This document shows positions 1-8,492 of a stretch of DNA of 64,000 nt, piece after piece (position 1 is the stretch's first letter; each line of letters begins with the position of its first letter). The notes below the pieces were generated by a model, which ran no database searches, had not been told where the DNA came from, and worked only from the letters and a program-made list of their open reading frames with translations. The stretch covers positions 62,001-126,000 of the forward strand of contig JAURHD010000002.1 in NCBI GenBank assembly GCA_030833445.1, given 5' to 3'. This stretch comes from Cephaloticoccus sp. Lineage in GTDB: Bacteria > Verrucomicrobiota > Verrucomicrobiia > Opitutales > Opitutaceae. The position numbers and the translations under genes are program-made.

Positions 1-1618
1 GGGCCTCGAAGTTACGATTGCCGGAGAGCACGGAAGCGGCCACGAGATCGTTCTTAACGACGGCATCCTCGATAGCGGGTTGGAGCGGACCGGAGTTACC
101 GATACAGGTCGTGCAACCATAGCCGACTGTCTGGAAACCGAGCTGGTCGAGATAAGGAGCGAGCCCCGTTTTGTTCAAATAGTCGGTGACCACGCGTGAG
201 CCGGGGGCGAGCGAGGACTTAACCAACGGATTGACCGTGAGCCCCTTCTCCACCGCCTTCTTGGCCAACAGGCCGGCGGCCAGCATGACGCTGGGGTTGG
301 ACGTGTTGGTGCAACTCGTAATGGCAGCGATCAAAACCGAACCGTGGCCGAGCTTTTCGCCATTTACCTCGGCAGAAACCGTCGAGAAATCAGCCGGGTT
401 CTTGCCAAAACCGCTTTCGGCAACCGGCTTTGCAAAGGTGGAGACAAACTCGTCCTTGAGTTTCGGCAGCTCAATCCGGTCCTGGGGACGCTTGGGACCG
501 GCCACGCTGGGCACCACCGAGCCGAGATCGAGCTCCAAGTCAGTCGAGTATTCGATCTCACCCTTCTGCGGGATACCCCAGAGATTCTGCGCCTTGTAGT
601 AGGCTTCGTAGAGCGCCACCTGTTCGTCGCTGCGGCCGGTCGCACGCAGGTAGTTTGTGCACTCACCGTCAATCGGGAAGAAGCCCATGGTTGCACCATA
701 TTCCGGTGCCATGTTGGCAATCGTCGCGCGGTCCACCACGGGCAGCGCCTTGGCACCCGGTCCATAAAATTCAACAAACTTACCCACGACCTTCGCCTTG
801 CGCAGCATCTGGGTAATCGTCAGCGCCAAATCTGTGGCGGTCACGCCTTCGCGCAGTGCCCCCGTCAAATGCACGCCCACCACATCGGGTGTAAGGAAAT
901 AAACCGGCTGACCGAGCATGCCGGCCTCTGCCTCAATGCCACCCACGCCCCAACCTACGATCCCCAGACCGTTGATCATGGTCGTGTGGGAATCAGTGCC
1001 GACCAAAGTGTCGGGATAGTAGACATTGAACCCATCACTCAGGACGCCTTTGGCCAGATATTCCAAGTTCACTTGGTGCACGATACCGATGCCCGGAGGC
1101 ACCACCTTGAAAGTCTCAAAGGCCTGCATACCCCACTTCAGAAACTCATAGCGCTCACGATTACGGGAGAACTCCAACTCAAGATTTTGCGCCAACGCCT
1201 CAGCGGAACCGGCAAAGTCCACTTGCACGGAGTGATCCACCACGAGGTCCACCGGCACCAAGGGCTCAATGATCTTCGGGTCCTTGCCCAAACGCGCAGC
1301 GGCGGCGCGCATGGCCGCCAGATCCACCAGCAAGGGCACACCGGTAAAATCCTGCAGAACAATCCGGGCCACCACGAAGGGGATTTCCTCGGTGCGGTCA
1401 CATTTAGCCTGCCACGTGGCCAAAGCCTTCACCGCCGGCTCACTCACCCGCTTGCCATCGCAATTGCGCAGCAACGATTCCAACACGAGGCGGATGGATA
1501 CCGGCAGCTTGCTGACGGCAAAACCAGCCGCTTCAAGTGCGGGCAGTGAGTAGAACTGATGGGACGCACCGTTGGCGGAAAACGTCTGCAGCGTGTTGAA
1601 CGGATTGGGCTGACTCAT
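1..1618 (-). CDS. acnA: Aconitate hydratase, C-terminal part cut by window edge
   Basis: TCA-cycle enzyme interconverting citrate and isocitrate through a 4Fe-4S cluster in the cytoplasm. About 539 residues are visible of a family length near 900; the rest lies beyond base 1. The protein begins [17 protein letters not shown]. The first cluster cysteine is in an SCTNTS motif near residue 436 and the other two are in [12 protein letters not shown] near residue 502, matching the spacing of the AcnA/IRP1 class rather than AcnB. The reading frame is uninterrupted throughout. It is transcribed towards the left edge and stands 42 bases from the peroxiredoxin gene, which is oriented the same way. Confidence 0.96.
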   Translation of the reverse strand, partial: MSQPNPFNTLQTFSANGASHQFYSLPALEAAGFAVSKLPVSIRLVLESLLRNCDGKRVSEPAVKALATWQAKCDRTEEIPFVVARIVLQDFTGVPLLVDLAAMRAAAARLGKDPKIIEPLVPVDLVVDHSVQVDFAGSAEALAQNLELEFSRNRERYEFLKWGMQAFETFKVVPPGIGIVHQVNLEYLAKGVLSDGFNVYYPDTLVGTDSHTTMINGLGIVGWGVGGIEAEAGMLGQPVYFLTPDVVGVHLTGALREGVTATDLALTITQMLRKAKVVGKFVEFYGPGAKALPVVDRATIANMAPEYGATMGFFPIDGECTNYLRATGRSDEQVALYEAYYKAQNLWGIPQKGEIEYSTDLELDLGSVVPSVAGPKRPQDRIELPKLKDEFVSTFAKPVAESGFGKNPADFSTVSAEVNGEKLGHGSVLIAAITSCTNTSNPSVMLAAGLLAKKAVEKGLTVNPLVKSSLAPGSRVVTDYLNKTGLAPYLDQLGFQTVGYGCTTCIGNSGPLQPAIEDAVVKNDLVAASVLSGNRNFEA

Positions 1619-1660
1619 GGGTGATTGATGAAACGGAAACGGATTGGTTGAAAAATCGGT

Positions 1661-2131
1661 TCAGGCCAAGGCTGCCTTCACGGCGGCAAAATTGGGCAGG
1701 TCCTTCGGGGTGGCGGTTTGCTCGGCGTATTTGACGTTCCCATCCGTCCCGATCACGAAAGCGGCCCGGGCCGAGGTGTCACCGACCCCTGCGAGCATCG
1801 GGAAGAGCACATCATAGGCCTTGGTGACTTCCTTGTTCAGATCACTAACAATCGTCAGTTTGATCTTGTTGGCCTTCGCCCAAGCCTCTTGGGCGAAGGG
1901 ACTGTCGACACTAATGGCAATGACCGTGGCCCCGAGGGACTCATATTCGCCGAGCCCGGCGGTCATGTCGCACATCTCCTGGGTGCAAACCCCCGTGTAA
2001 GCGAGGGGGAAAAAAAGGAGCACGGTCTGCTTTTTGCCGAAATTATCGCTGAGCTTAAGATCGACCAGACCGGTTTCGGTCTTTGATTTGAGGGTGAAAT
2101 CCGGGGCTTTCGAGCCGACTGAGATAGGCAT
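1661..2131 (-). CDS. Peroxiredoxin, BCP/AhpE-like
   Basis: Thiol peroxidase of the AhpC/TSA fold that reduces peroxides. The start MPISVGSKAPDFTL was chosen because the thioredoxin-fold core begins there; the frame stays open 17 codons further upstream but adds no domain. The peroxidatic cysteine is C49 in the T-G-V-C motif (residues 46-49), and C54 lies five residues later, the spacing seen for the cysteine pair of bacterioferritin-comigratory proteins. At 156 residues the length is normal. The conserved Arg region near residue 120 (SARAAFVIGTDG) is present. The exact subfamily (BCP or AhpE) is not settled by sequence inspection alone. Confidence 0.9.
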   Translation of the reverse strand: MPISVGSKAPDFTLKSKTETGLVDLKLSDNFGKKQTVLLFFPLAYTGVCTQEMCDMTAGLGEYESLGATVIAISVDSPFAQEAWAKANKIKLTIVSDLNKEVTKAYDVLFPMLAGVGDTSARAAFVIGTDGNVKYAEQTATPKDLPNFAAVKAALA

Positions 2132-2323
2132 GATGTTATGAATGTAGGTTGTTTGGATGATGCGTTGCGCCGCGCTTCGCAATCGGGATGGAGAAAGTAG
2201 TGCCCGGGTGCGGTCAGTGACAAACCGAATTTCCCGAAAGAAGGCAGGATTCTATTTTCTCGCTGCCTCCCATAAGATTTGTTTGCGCGCCCCGCCGGAG
2301 CCCACGTTAACTGTTCCCCTGCT

Positions 2324-3604
2324 ATGAACCTGATCGAAGACCTGCAATGGCGCGGCCTCTACACCGACTGCACCGACCTCGAAGCGCTCACCAAGCGTAT
2401 GACTGAAGGGCCGGTCACGGTGTATTGCGGCTTCGATCCGACCGGAGACTCCCTGCATGTCGGTCACTTGGTGCCCCAGTTGCTGTTGCGCCGCTTTCAA
2501 TTGGCCGGCCATCTCGCCATTACCCTCGCCGGTGGTGCCACCGGCATGGTCGGCGATCCTTCCGGCAAGTCCGCCGAACGCAACCTGCTGACCCGTGAGC
2601 AACTCAACGCCAATGTCGCCAGCGTGAAGGGCCAGCTCGCCCGACTGCTCGACTTCGAGTGCGTCGGCAATCCGGCCCGTCTGATGGATAATGCCGACTG
2701 GACCGCCCCAATGAGCTTTCTCGATTTTCTGCGCGATATCGGAAAACACTTTTCCGTCAACACCATGCTCGCCAAGGATTCGGTGAAGTCGCGCATGGAA
2801 GGCGACAGTGGTATCAGCTACACTGAGTTCAGTTACCAACTGCTGCAGGCGAATGATTTCTATCACCTGCGCAAGGAGCACAATTGCGAGCTGCAGATCG
2901 GCGGTTCCGACCAGTGGGGCAATATCACCGCCGGCACGGACCTGATCCGCAAAAAAATCGGCGCAACTGCCTGGGGTTGGACCTTCCCGCTTATCACCAA
3001 GTCGGACGGCACAAAGTTCGGCAAAACCGAGGGTGGCGCGGTCTGGCTCGATCCGCAAAAGACCAGTCCCTACAAATTCTACCAGTTCTTCGTGAACACC
3101 GAGGACGTCAAGGTCGTCGAGTATCTGAAAAAATTCACCTTCCTGAGTCGCGCGGAGATCGAGGAACTTGAAGCGAAGCACACCGCCAATCCCGGTGCCC
3201 GTGAGGCCCACAAAGCCCTCGCCCGCGAAGTCACCCAGCTCATCCATGGCCAGGCCGCCCTCGATGCCGCCCTCAAGGCGAGTGATATTTTGTTCGGCGC
3301 AGAGATCGGGGACACGACCGAGGAAACCTTTCGCGATGTCGTCGGTGAAGTGCCGACCAAGGAAATCAACGCGACCCAACTCGCGGATGCCGGCGCCCCT
3401 TTGGTTGAATTGCTGGTGCATAGCGGCCTATGTCCCTCGAAGGGACAAGCTCGCAAGGATATCGACGGTGGTGGTATCTATGTGAACAACGTCAAATCGA
3501 CGGACAACGGCCGCGCCATCACTAACGCCGATTTGCTCTTCGGGAAATATCTCCTGCTCCGCAAGGGCAAGCGCAGCTACACCGTGCTGGCCGTCAGCGC
3601 GTAA
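2324..3604 (+). CDS. tyrS: Tyrosyl-tRNA synthetase
   Basis: Class I aminoacyl-tRNA synthetase charging tRNA-Tyr. The start MNLIEDLQWRGL gives 426 residues, the normal bacterial length; an upstream in-frame ATG at 2279 adds 15 residues unlike the family. The HIGH-type signature is HVGH (residues 45-48) and the KMSKS-type signature is KFGKT (231-235). The tyrosine-pocket region around SDQWGNITAG is intact. A C-terminal S4 RNA-binding domain covers roughly residues 360-426 (SKGQARKDIDGGGIYVN). The gene is divergent from the peroxiredoxin gene across about 190 bases, in which I see no obvious T-box or other riboswitch. Confidence 0.97.
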   Translation: MNLIEDLQWRGLYTDCTDLEALTKRMTEGPVTVYCGFDPTGDSLHVGHLVPQLLLRRFQLAGHLAITLAGGATGMVGDPSGKSAERNLLTREQLNANVASVKGQLARLLDFECVGNPARLMDNADWTAPMSFLDFLRDIGKHFSVNTMLAKDSVKSRMEGDSGISYTEFSYQLLQANDFYHLRKEHNCELQIGGSDQWGNITAGTDLIRKKIGATAWGWTFPLITKSDGTKFGKTEGGAVWLDPQKTSPYKFYQFFVNTEDVKVVEYLKKFTFLSRAEIEELEAKHTANPGAREAHKALAREVTQLIHGQAALDAALKASDILFGAEIGDTTEETFRDVVGEVPTKEINATQLADAGAPLVELLVHSGLCPSKGQARKDIDGGGIYVNNVKSTDNGRAITNADLLFGKYLLLRKGKRSYTVLAVSA

Positions 3605-3607
3605 TGG

Positions 3608-4006
3608 TTACATCCCCTTTGGCGGTTGCCAGAGCTCGATCCGGTTGCCTTCGCCATCCTTGATCCAGCCAAATTTCCCGAAGTCCGATTCCTCGGTCTT
3701 TGGGTCCACCCAAACGCCTTCGGCCTTCAACTGGGCAAGCAGTTTCTTCAGATCCTTGACGCGGTAGTTGATCATGTGCCCCTGCTTGCCGCGCCCGAAA
3801 TACTTGGTGTCTGCCGCAAACGGGCTCCACACCGTGCTCGCCGGTTTGTGCGGTGCCTTGCGTTCCGCCCATTCAAAACTGCAGCCGCCCCAAGTGGGAT
3901 CAACGGGCAAACCCAGATGTTTTTGATACCAGTCACCCAACTTGGCCGGATTTTTGGCCTTGAAGAAAACGCCGCCAATTCCCGTCACCCCTGTTTTGGT
4001 CTTCAT
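3608..4006 (-). CDS. VOC superfamily (glyoxalase/bleomycin-resistance fold) protein
   Basis: Small vicinal-oxygen-chelate fold protein of 132 residues, starting MKTKTGVTGIGGVFFKAKNP. The opening strand followed by AKLGDWYQKHLGLPV, and the closing IKDGEGNRIELWQPP with its metal-type glutamate, are typical of the fold. The frame is open 27 codons further upstream, but that stretch has no domain and the chosen Met sits directly before the first beta strand. The gene converges on tyrS with only three bases between stop codons. The substrate cannot be told from sequence; many such proteins are of unknown function. Confidence 0.85.
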   Translation of the reverse strand: MKTKTGVTGIGGVFFKAKNPAKLGDWYQKHLGLPVDPTWGGCSFEWAERKAPHKPASTVWSPFAADTKYFGRGKQGHMINYRVKDLKKLLAQLKAEGVWVDPKTEESDFGKFGWIKDGEGNRIELWQPPKGM

Positions 4007-4053
4007 GCGGCCAACGAGACAGAATTCATATACCATCGCGAATAAAATCTGGA

Positions 4054-5298
4054 TTGCGCACCCGCGGATCGAACGGTTCGGTGCCACGCGTGTCCACCCC
4101 GCTCCCGTTCAATACTCCCCAGCGACTCCTATCCGGAGAAACGCTGAAGGTGGCCTGCCTGGGCGACAGTATCACCGGCGTGTATTATCACAGTGGCGGG
4201 CGGCGGGCCTGGCCAGAGGTGCTGGGCATCTATCTCCAGCAGCTCTACCCGGAGTCACTGGTTGAAATCAACAACGCGGGGATCAGTGGAAACACCAGTG
4301 CCCAGGGCCTCGCACGATTGGAATCCGATGTGCTCGCGCACTCCCCTCACTTGCTGGTCGTGATGTTCGGCATGAACGATGTCGTGCATGCCACCATGGC
4401 GGACTATGAGGCCAACCTGCGCGCCATCATCACGCGTTCTATGGAGCAGCAAATTGAGGTCATCCTCATGACGCCCAATTACGTTTACGACGAGGACCCC
4501 GCCCGCCCGCTCGCCAAGCTGGCCTCCTACGCGGAGACCATGCGACGCGTCGGACTCGAACTCGGCGTTCCGGTAGCTGACGCTTTTAGCGCATTTCGGA
4601 CGGTGCACGATCAAGGCGCCCACCAATGGATGCGGCTGATGAGTGACCCGGTGCACCCCAATATGTGTGGACACCGGCTATTCGCTGCCCTGGCAGCGGA
4701 AACGATCACTGGTCGCAAAATTGATCCAACCGAACTGCCGCCGTTCAGCGAGAATTTGCCCCATTTGCAGCAACTTTCCCGCACTCGTAAATCCGTGAAG
4801 ATCGTGGCCATGACGCCATTTGATGAGCTCATAAAATCCGCCCTGTCACGATTGTTCCCGGATCTGTCCGTTACGGTCGTCCCCTGGAAAACAAAGGGTA
4901 AATCAATCACAGAACTGGAGCAGGAGGTGATGCAAATCGGTTGGACGATGTATCGTGAGAATCCGTCCTTGACCGAACCCGATTTATTTATCGTCACGGC
5001 CCCAGACAATTTTTTCGGGGTCAGTCCCGAACAATTCTACCGATCTTTCGCGATAATCTTAAATCGGGCGCAGAGTTTTGGAAAACCGCGTTGGGATTGC
5101 CTCGTGGCACTCCCCTCAGTGATCAATCCCGATCTGAGCGAAGATCAGCGCCAATTACAGCAACTCGCATTGAATGCCGCCCTCGACAAGGATCTGCCCA
5201 TCATGCAGCGCCCGCCCGGCGAAACCACCGCAACGCTAGATTTGCTGATAACAAAGCTGAAGGCTCTTCTGTCGCTGCACGATAGTTCCGGACGGTAG
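4054..5298 (+). CDS. SGNH/GDSL hydrolase with a second, degenerate SGNH-like half
   Basis: Esterase/lipase-type protein of 414 residues. The N-terminal half carries all SGNH blocks: GDSI with nucleophile S39, GISGN with N80, GMND with N108, and DPVHPN with D198 and H201. No signal peptide is visible, so it is probably cytoplasmic. From about residue 245 a second alpha/beta stretch begins (VKIVAMTPFDELIK...) whose strand pattern parallels the first: SVTVVPW, PDLFIVTAPDN, WDCLVALPSV, DLPIM. It lacks the GDS serine and the D-x-x-H motif, so it looks like a duplicated, catalytically dead domain. A GTG at 4081 is an alternative start. The natural substrate is unknown. Confidence 0.85.
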   Translation: MRTRGSNGSVPRVSTPLPFNTPQRLLSGETLKVACLGDSITGVYYHSGGRRAWPEVLGIYLQQLYPESLVEINNAGISGNTSAQGLARLESDVLAHSPHLLVVMFGMNDVVHATMADYEANLRAIITRSMEQQIEVILMTPNYVYDEDPARPLAKLASYAETMRRVGLELGVPVADAFSAFRTVHDQGAHQWMRLMSDPVHPNMCGHRLFAALAAETITGRKIDPTELPPFSENLPHLQQLSRTRKSVKIVAMTPFDELIKSALSRLFPDLSVTVVPWKTKGKSITELEQEVMQIGWTMYRENPSLTEPDLFIVTAPDNFFGVSPEQFYRSFAIILNRAQSFGKPRWDCLVALPSVINPDLSEDQRQLQQLALNAALDKDLPIMQRPPGETTATLDLLITKLKALLSLHDSSGR

Positions 5299-5351
5299 GG
5301 TCGGACCGCCGGGCCGATCGCGTAGATCTCACGGGTAAAAGCTCGATCGCA

Positions 5352-6338
5352 TCAGAAAAACATCGCTTCACTGAGCGCCATTTCGGGTGACAGCAGACTG
5401 ACCGAGGCCGGCAGGTTGGTCTCACCGCCGCCAAAATTGCACGCGAAGTGAGCGTGGCCCTTGCCGATGTTGCCTTTCCAGCGAAAGAATCGGGCCGAAT
5501 CCTGATAATGAAACTCGATGCCCAATTCTTGGGGCGCGCAATTTCCGGTCACAAATTCCACGCCCTTGGCTTGGCATGCCGTCAACCGCCGCTGCAACCA
5601 GCCGGTCAGCACCCGCCCTTCGGCGGCGAGCGACTCTGCCGCGTGACTCACGGTCACACGCTGCAATCCATCGGCCACGTGCTCAGGGGCATACCCGGCC
5701 AGAAATTGACCAACCGTTTGTCGCACCGGCAACAAGCGTGAATAGACCAGATCGCGCAGGCCGAGAGGATTCGGCCAAGGATAGGTCATCGCATCGGCCG
5801 GGGCGATCGCACTATCAATCAACACCCGCTTGGACCGGCTCAACAGGTATCGGTAATCGGCCAGCTTGGAACTCGCGGAAAACCGGTGCGCCCAATAATA
5901 AAGCGGCAGGTCGGTCGAAAGGCAGAGGGAGACTTGGTTCTCCAAATGACTGCGAGCCGCGCGGGAATAACTCAGCATCACAAATTCAACGCACCGTTTG
6001 TCACTCTTGGTTTTGCCCAAGTGACATTCGCCGTAAATTTTTGCCTTCATCTCCATCTGACCTTGGTCGTCTGCTTCAGCGATGGGGCAAAGCACCACGA
6101 TCCGACTGGGATAACGGCGCGAAAATTTCACCGCCGTGGCAAACTGCTTGGTCGCATCTTCGGGCGTCGTCTGAAAGCCCAAGTGCAGCACAAAATTAAC
6201 CTGGGTGGCCTTCGCATCATCGGAAGCAGGAGCCGGTCCGCCATCCGCGGCAGTGGCGGTCCACATGTCCGCGAGGCTTTTCGAGATTTCCCCCACGGGA
6301 ACTTCAAGGCCCGGCAGGGCTTTAAAGATCGAGGCCAT
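5352..6338 (-). CDS. opcA: OpcA family glucose-6-phosphate dehydrogenase assembly protein
   Basis: A 328-residue protein resembling OpcA, which in cyanobacteria and actinobacteria binds glucose-6-phosphate dehydrogenase and allosterically activates it in a redox-dependent way. The chief support is context plus the family-like features: the stretch SRIVVLCPIAEADDQG, the segment SHLENQVSLCLSTDLPLYYW, and placement three bases downstream of the zwf stop on the same strand. Cysteines that could be redox-active are present (CLSTDLP and TACQAKG segments) but their pairing cannot be judged here. Probably co-transcribed and acting with the zwf product. Confidence 0.87.
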   Translation of the reverse strand: MASIFKALPGLEVPVGEISKSLADMWTATAADGGPAPASDDAKATQVNFVLHLGFQTTPEDATKQFATAVKFSRRYPSRIVVLCPIAEADDQGQMEMKAKIYGECHLGKTKSDKRCVEFVMLSYSRAARSHLENQVSLCLSTDLPLYYWAHRFSASSKLADYRYLLSRSKRVLIDSAIAPADAMTYPWPNPLGLRDLVYSRLLPVRQTVGQFLAGYAPEHVADGLQRVTVSHAAESLAAEGRVLTGWLQRRLTACQAKGVEFVTGNCAPQELGIEFHYQDSARFFRWKGNIGKGHAHFACNFGGGETNLPASVSLLSPEMALSEAMFF

Positions 6339-6341
6339 GAC

Positions 6342-7880
6342 TCAGGGCTGACGCCAGAGTTGATTGTTTTTGGCGAGTAGTGCGTCGCTACCGGCCGGCC
6401 CCCATGAACCGGCGGGATAGCTTTCCATGACCTCGCGGCCGGCCTCGGACCACGCATCCAGAATGGGTGTGCAAAGTTTCCACGAGGTCTCGGCTTCGTC
6501 ACCCCGAATAAACAAAGTGCCGTCACCGATCATCGCATCGAGCACCAGTCGCTCATAGGCTTCCGGCGTATTCGAGCCAAAGGTGGTGGCATAACGGAAA
6601 TTCATCTTCACCGGCTGGGTGCGCGTCTCGAGCCCGGGAATCTTGGCATTGAGGATCATGCTCAGGCCTTCGTCGGGCTGGATCTGAAACGCGAGGGTGT
6701 TGTTCGCGAGGTTGAATTTCTCGCTGTCGGCGAAAAGCGTGCCCGGTGGTCGCTTGAAGTTGATCGCGATCTCGGAAACCCGGCGCGCCATCCGCTTGCC
6801 CGAGCGCAGATAAAACGGCACCCCCTGCCAGCGCCAGTTGTTGATAGACATGCGCAAGGCTGCATAGGTTTCAGTCTTCGAGTCGGCCGCAATTCCCTCT
6901 TCCTCTAAATAACCCCGGACCTCCTTGCCTCCGATCATGCCGGCACTGTATTGCGCCCGCGCCACGTCACCATTGGGTCCGATGTTGAGCGGTTGAATGG
7001 CTTTCAACAGCTTCACCTTTTCATCCCGGATCGATTCGGCATCCAACGAAACCGGTGGCTCCATCGCGGTCAGGGCCAGCAGCTGCATGGTGTGATTCTG
7101 GATCATGTCCCGCAGGGCGCCGCTTTGCTCATAGTAGCCGCCGCGACTGCCGACGCCCACTTCCTCCGACACCGTAATCTGCACGCTGTCGATAAAATTG
7201 CGGTTCCAAAGCGGTTCGAAAATCGCATTGGAAAAGCGCTGCACCAAAAGATCCTGCACGGTCTCTTTGCCCAGGTAGTGATCGATGCGGTAAACTTGAT
7301 GTTCCTCGAAGACCGAACGAATGGTGCCGTTCAGTTCCCGCGCCGACTCCAAGTTGCGGCCAAAGGGCTTTTCGATGATAACCTTCGCATGATGCGGTTT
7401 GCCCAGGTGCTTGCCGGCCAGGCCCGCCGCACCCAGATTTTTCAAGATCGGCGCAAATACCGAAGGCGGGGTTGAGATATAGAACAGGGACTGCACATCG
7501 CGACCGACCTGCTGCTCAATTTTATCAATATGACTGGCGAGGCGCTCGAAGGCCTGCAAATCATCGTAGCCCCCGGCCACGTAGGTCGTATTGGCCGAGA
7601 TGCGGCCCCATGATTCATCGTCCAGCTCACGTCGGGAAAATTCCTTGATGGCGTCCTTGGCGAGACCACGGAACTCGTCATCGGGTATCTCTTTGCGGCC
7701 ATAACCCACCAAATGAAAATCCGTCGGCAGCAGGTTATCGACCCCGAGATTATAGACCGCGGGTATCAGTTTGCGTGCGGTGAGATCGCCCGAAGCGCCG
7801 AAGATAACGACGACTGTCGGCGGCGCACCGCGATGTTTACTGAGCCCGTGGAGAAACGGATGACGCTGTGAATCGGCCAT
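6342..7880 (-). CDS. zwf: Glucose-6-phosphate 1-dehydrogenase
   Basis: First enzyme of the oxidative pentose phosphate pathway, converting glucose-6-phosphate to 6-phosphogluconolactone with NAD(P)+. The nucleotide-binding motif GASGDLTARK lies at residues 28-37 and the active-site signature RIDHYLGKE near 198-206. The C-terminal substrate domain contains the expected EEVGVGSRGGYYEQSGALRDM and PFYLRSGKRM segments. At 512 residues the protein is full length. opcA follows with a three-base gap, indicating one transcript and suggesting that enzyme activity is tuned by its partner. Confidence 0.97.
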   Translation of the reverse strand: MADSQRHPFLHGLSKHRGAPPTVVVIFGASGDLTARKLIPAVYNLGVDNLLPTDFHLVGYGRKEIPDDEFRGLAKDAIKEFSRRELDDESWGRISANTTYVAGGYDDLQAFERLASHIDKIEQQVGRDVQSLFYISTPPSVFAPILKNLGAAGLAGKHLGKPHHAKVIIEKPFGRNLESARELNGTIRSVFEEHQVYRIDHYLGKETVQDLLVQRFSNAIFEPLWNRNFIDSVQITVSEEVGVGSRGGYYEQSGALRDMIQNHTMQLLALTAMEPPVSLDAESIRDEKVKLLKAIQPLNIGPNGDVARAQYSAGMIGGKEVRGYLEEEGIAADSKTETYAALRMSINNWRWQGVPFYLRSGKRMARRVSEIAINFKRPPGTLFADSEKFNLANNTLAFQIQPDEGLSMILNAKIPGLETRTQPVKMNFRYATTFGSNTPEAYERLVLDAMIGDGTLFIRGDEAETSWKLCTPILDAWSEAGREVMESYPAGSWGPAGSDALLAKNNQLWRQP

Positions 7881-7964
7881 ACGCCGTCACCATCCGCAGA
7901 ATCCGCGCCACACGCAAGCAAGGGAATTGAATTACAGATCAATTTCCTGCGACGCCGTCCGATC

Positions 7965-8402
7965 TCAACTTCCCGGCCGATACGATTTAGGAAACAACGG
8001 AACATTGGCGAAATGATGCACCTCCGCATCGGCGTCGCCTCCCTCCCTTGGCAGGGCCACCTCTACAATATCAAAGCGCACGGTGAGTGGTTTCTGTGGC
8101 ATACCCCGAACATAGGCCTTGGCGGCACGCAGGACGACGCGCTTCTTGCGTGCATTGACCGCACGGTAGCCGGACACCAGGGCACCTATCGTTCTGGTCT
8201 TCACTTCGACAAATACCAGCACCGCCCCGTCAAGTGCCACCAGATCCAATTCATCGCGCCGATCGCGCGGGTTGCGCCAGTTGCGGGACAGGACTCGCAT
8301 GCCAACGACTGCGCCCAAGTGCTCCGCCGCCAGTTTTTCACCCCGGACACCCCGGCCTTCAGGTCGGAATATACTCAGTAAAGTTTTGATCCACGAGAAC
8401 AT
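7965..8402 (-). CDS. yraN: YraN/UPF0102 family protein (nuclease-like fold)
   Basis: Small conserved bacterial protein of 145 residues with a restriction-endonuclease-like fold; cellular role poorly defined. The family core is visible as the hydrophobic strand leading to DELDLVALDG and then VLVFVEVKTRT, giving the acidic/E-V-K catalytic-type motif. The helix RGEKLAAEHL near the N terminus is typical. The start MFSWIKTLLSIFRP is the first ATG. It lies upstream of zwf on the same strand with an 84-base gap and is divergent from the PilB/GspE ATPase gene. Confidence 0.85.
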   Translation of the reverse strand: MFSWIKTLLSIFRPEGRGVRGEKLAAEHLGAVVGMRVLSRNWRNPRDRRDELDLVALDGAVLVFVEVKTRTIGALVSGYRAVNARKKRVVLRAAKAYVRGMPQKPLTVRFDIVEVALPREGGDADAEVHHFANVPLFPKSYRPGS

Positions 8403-8492
8403 CTGTCCAACAATTGCGCACCTTTCTCATTGCGACCCCAACCCACTCCTGACAATCAAAGACTAATCCGAATAAGTTTTCGGCGCTAAATA

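Noticed and set aside
344-1549. Long open frame on the plus strand over acnA
   Set aside because: It lies antisense to clear aconitase coding sequence and its translation has no recognisable domain. High GC third positions create such frames. The same applies to long antisense frames over tyrS (2252-3421), the MFS gene and the vWA gene (19005-20540).
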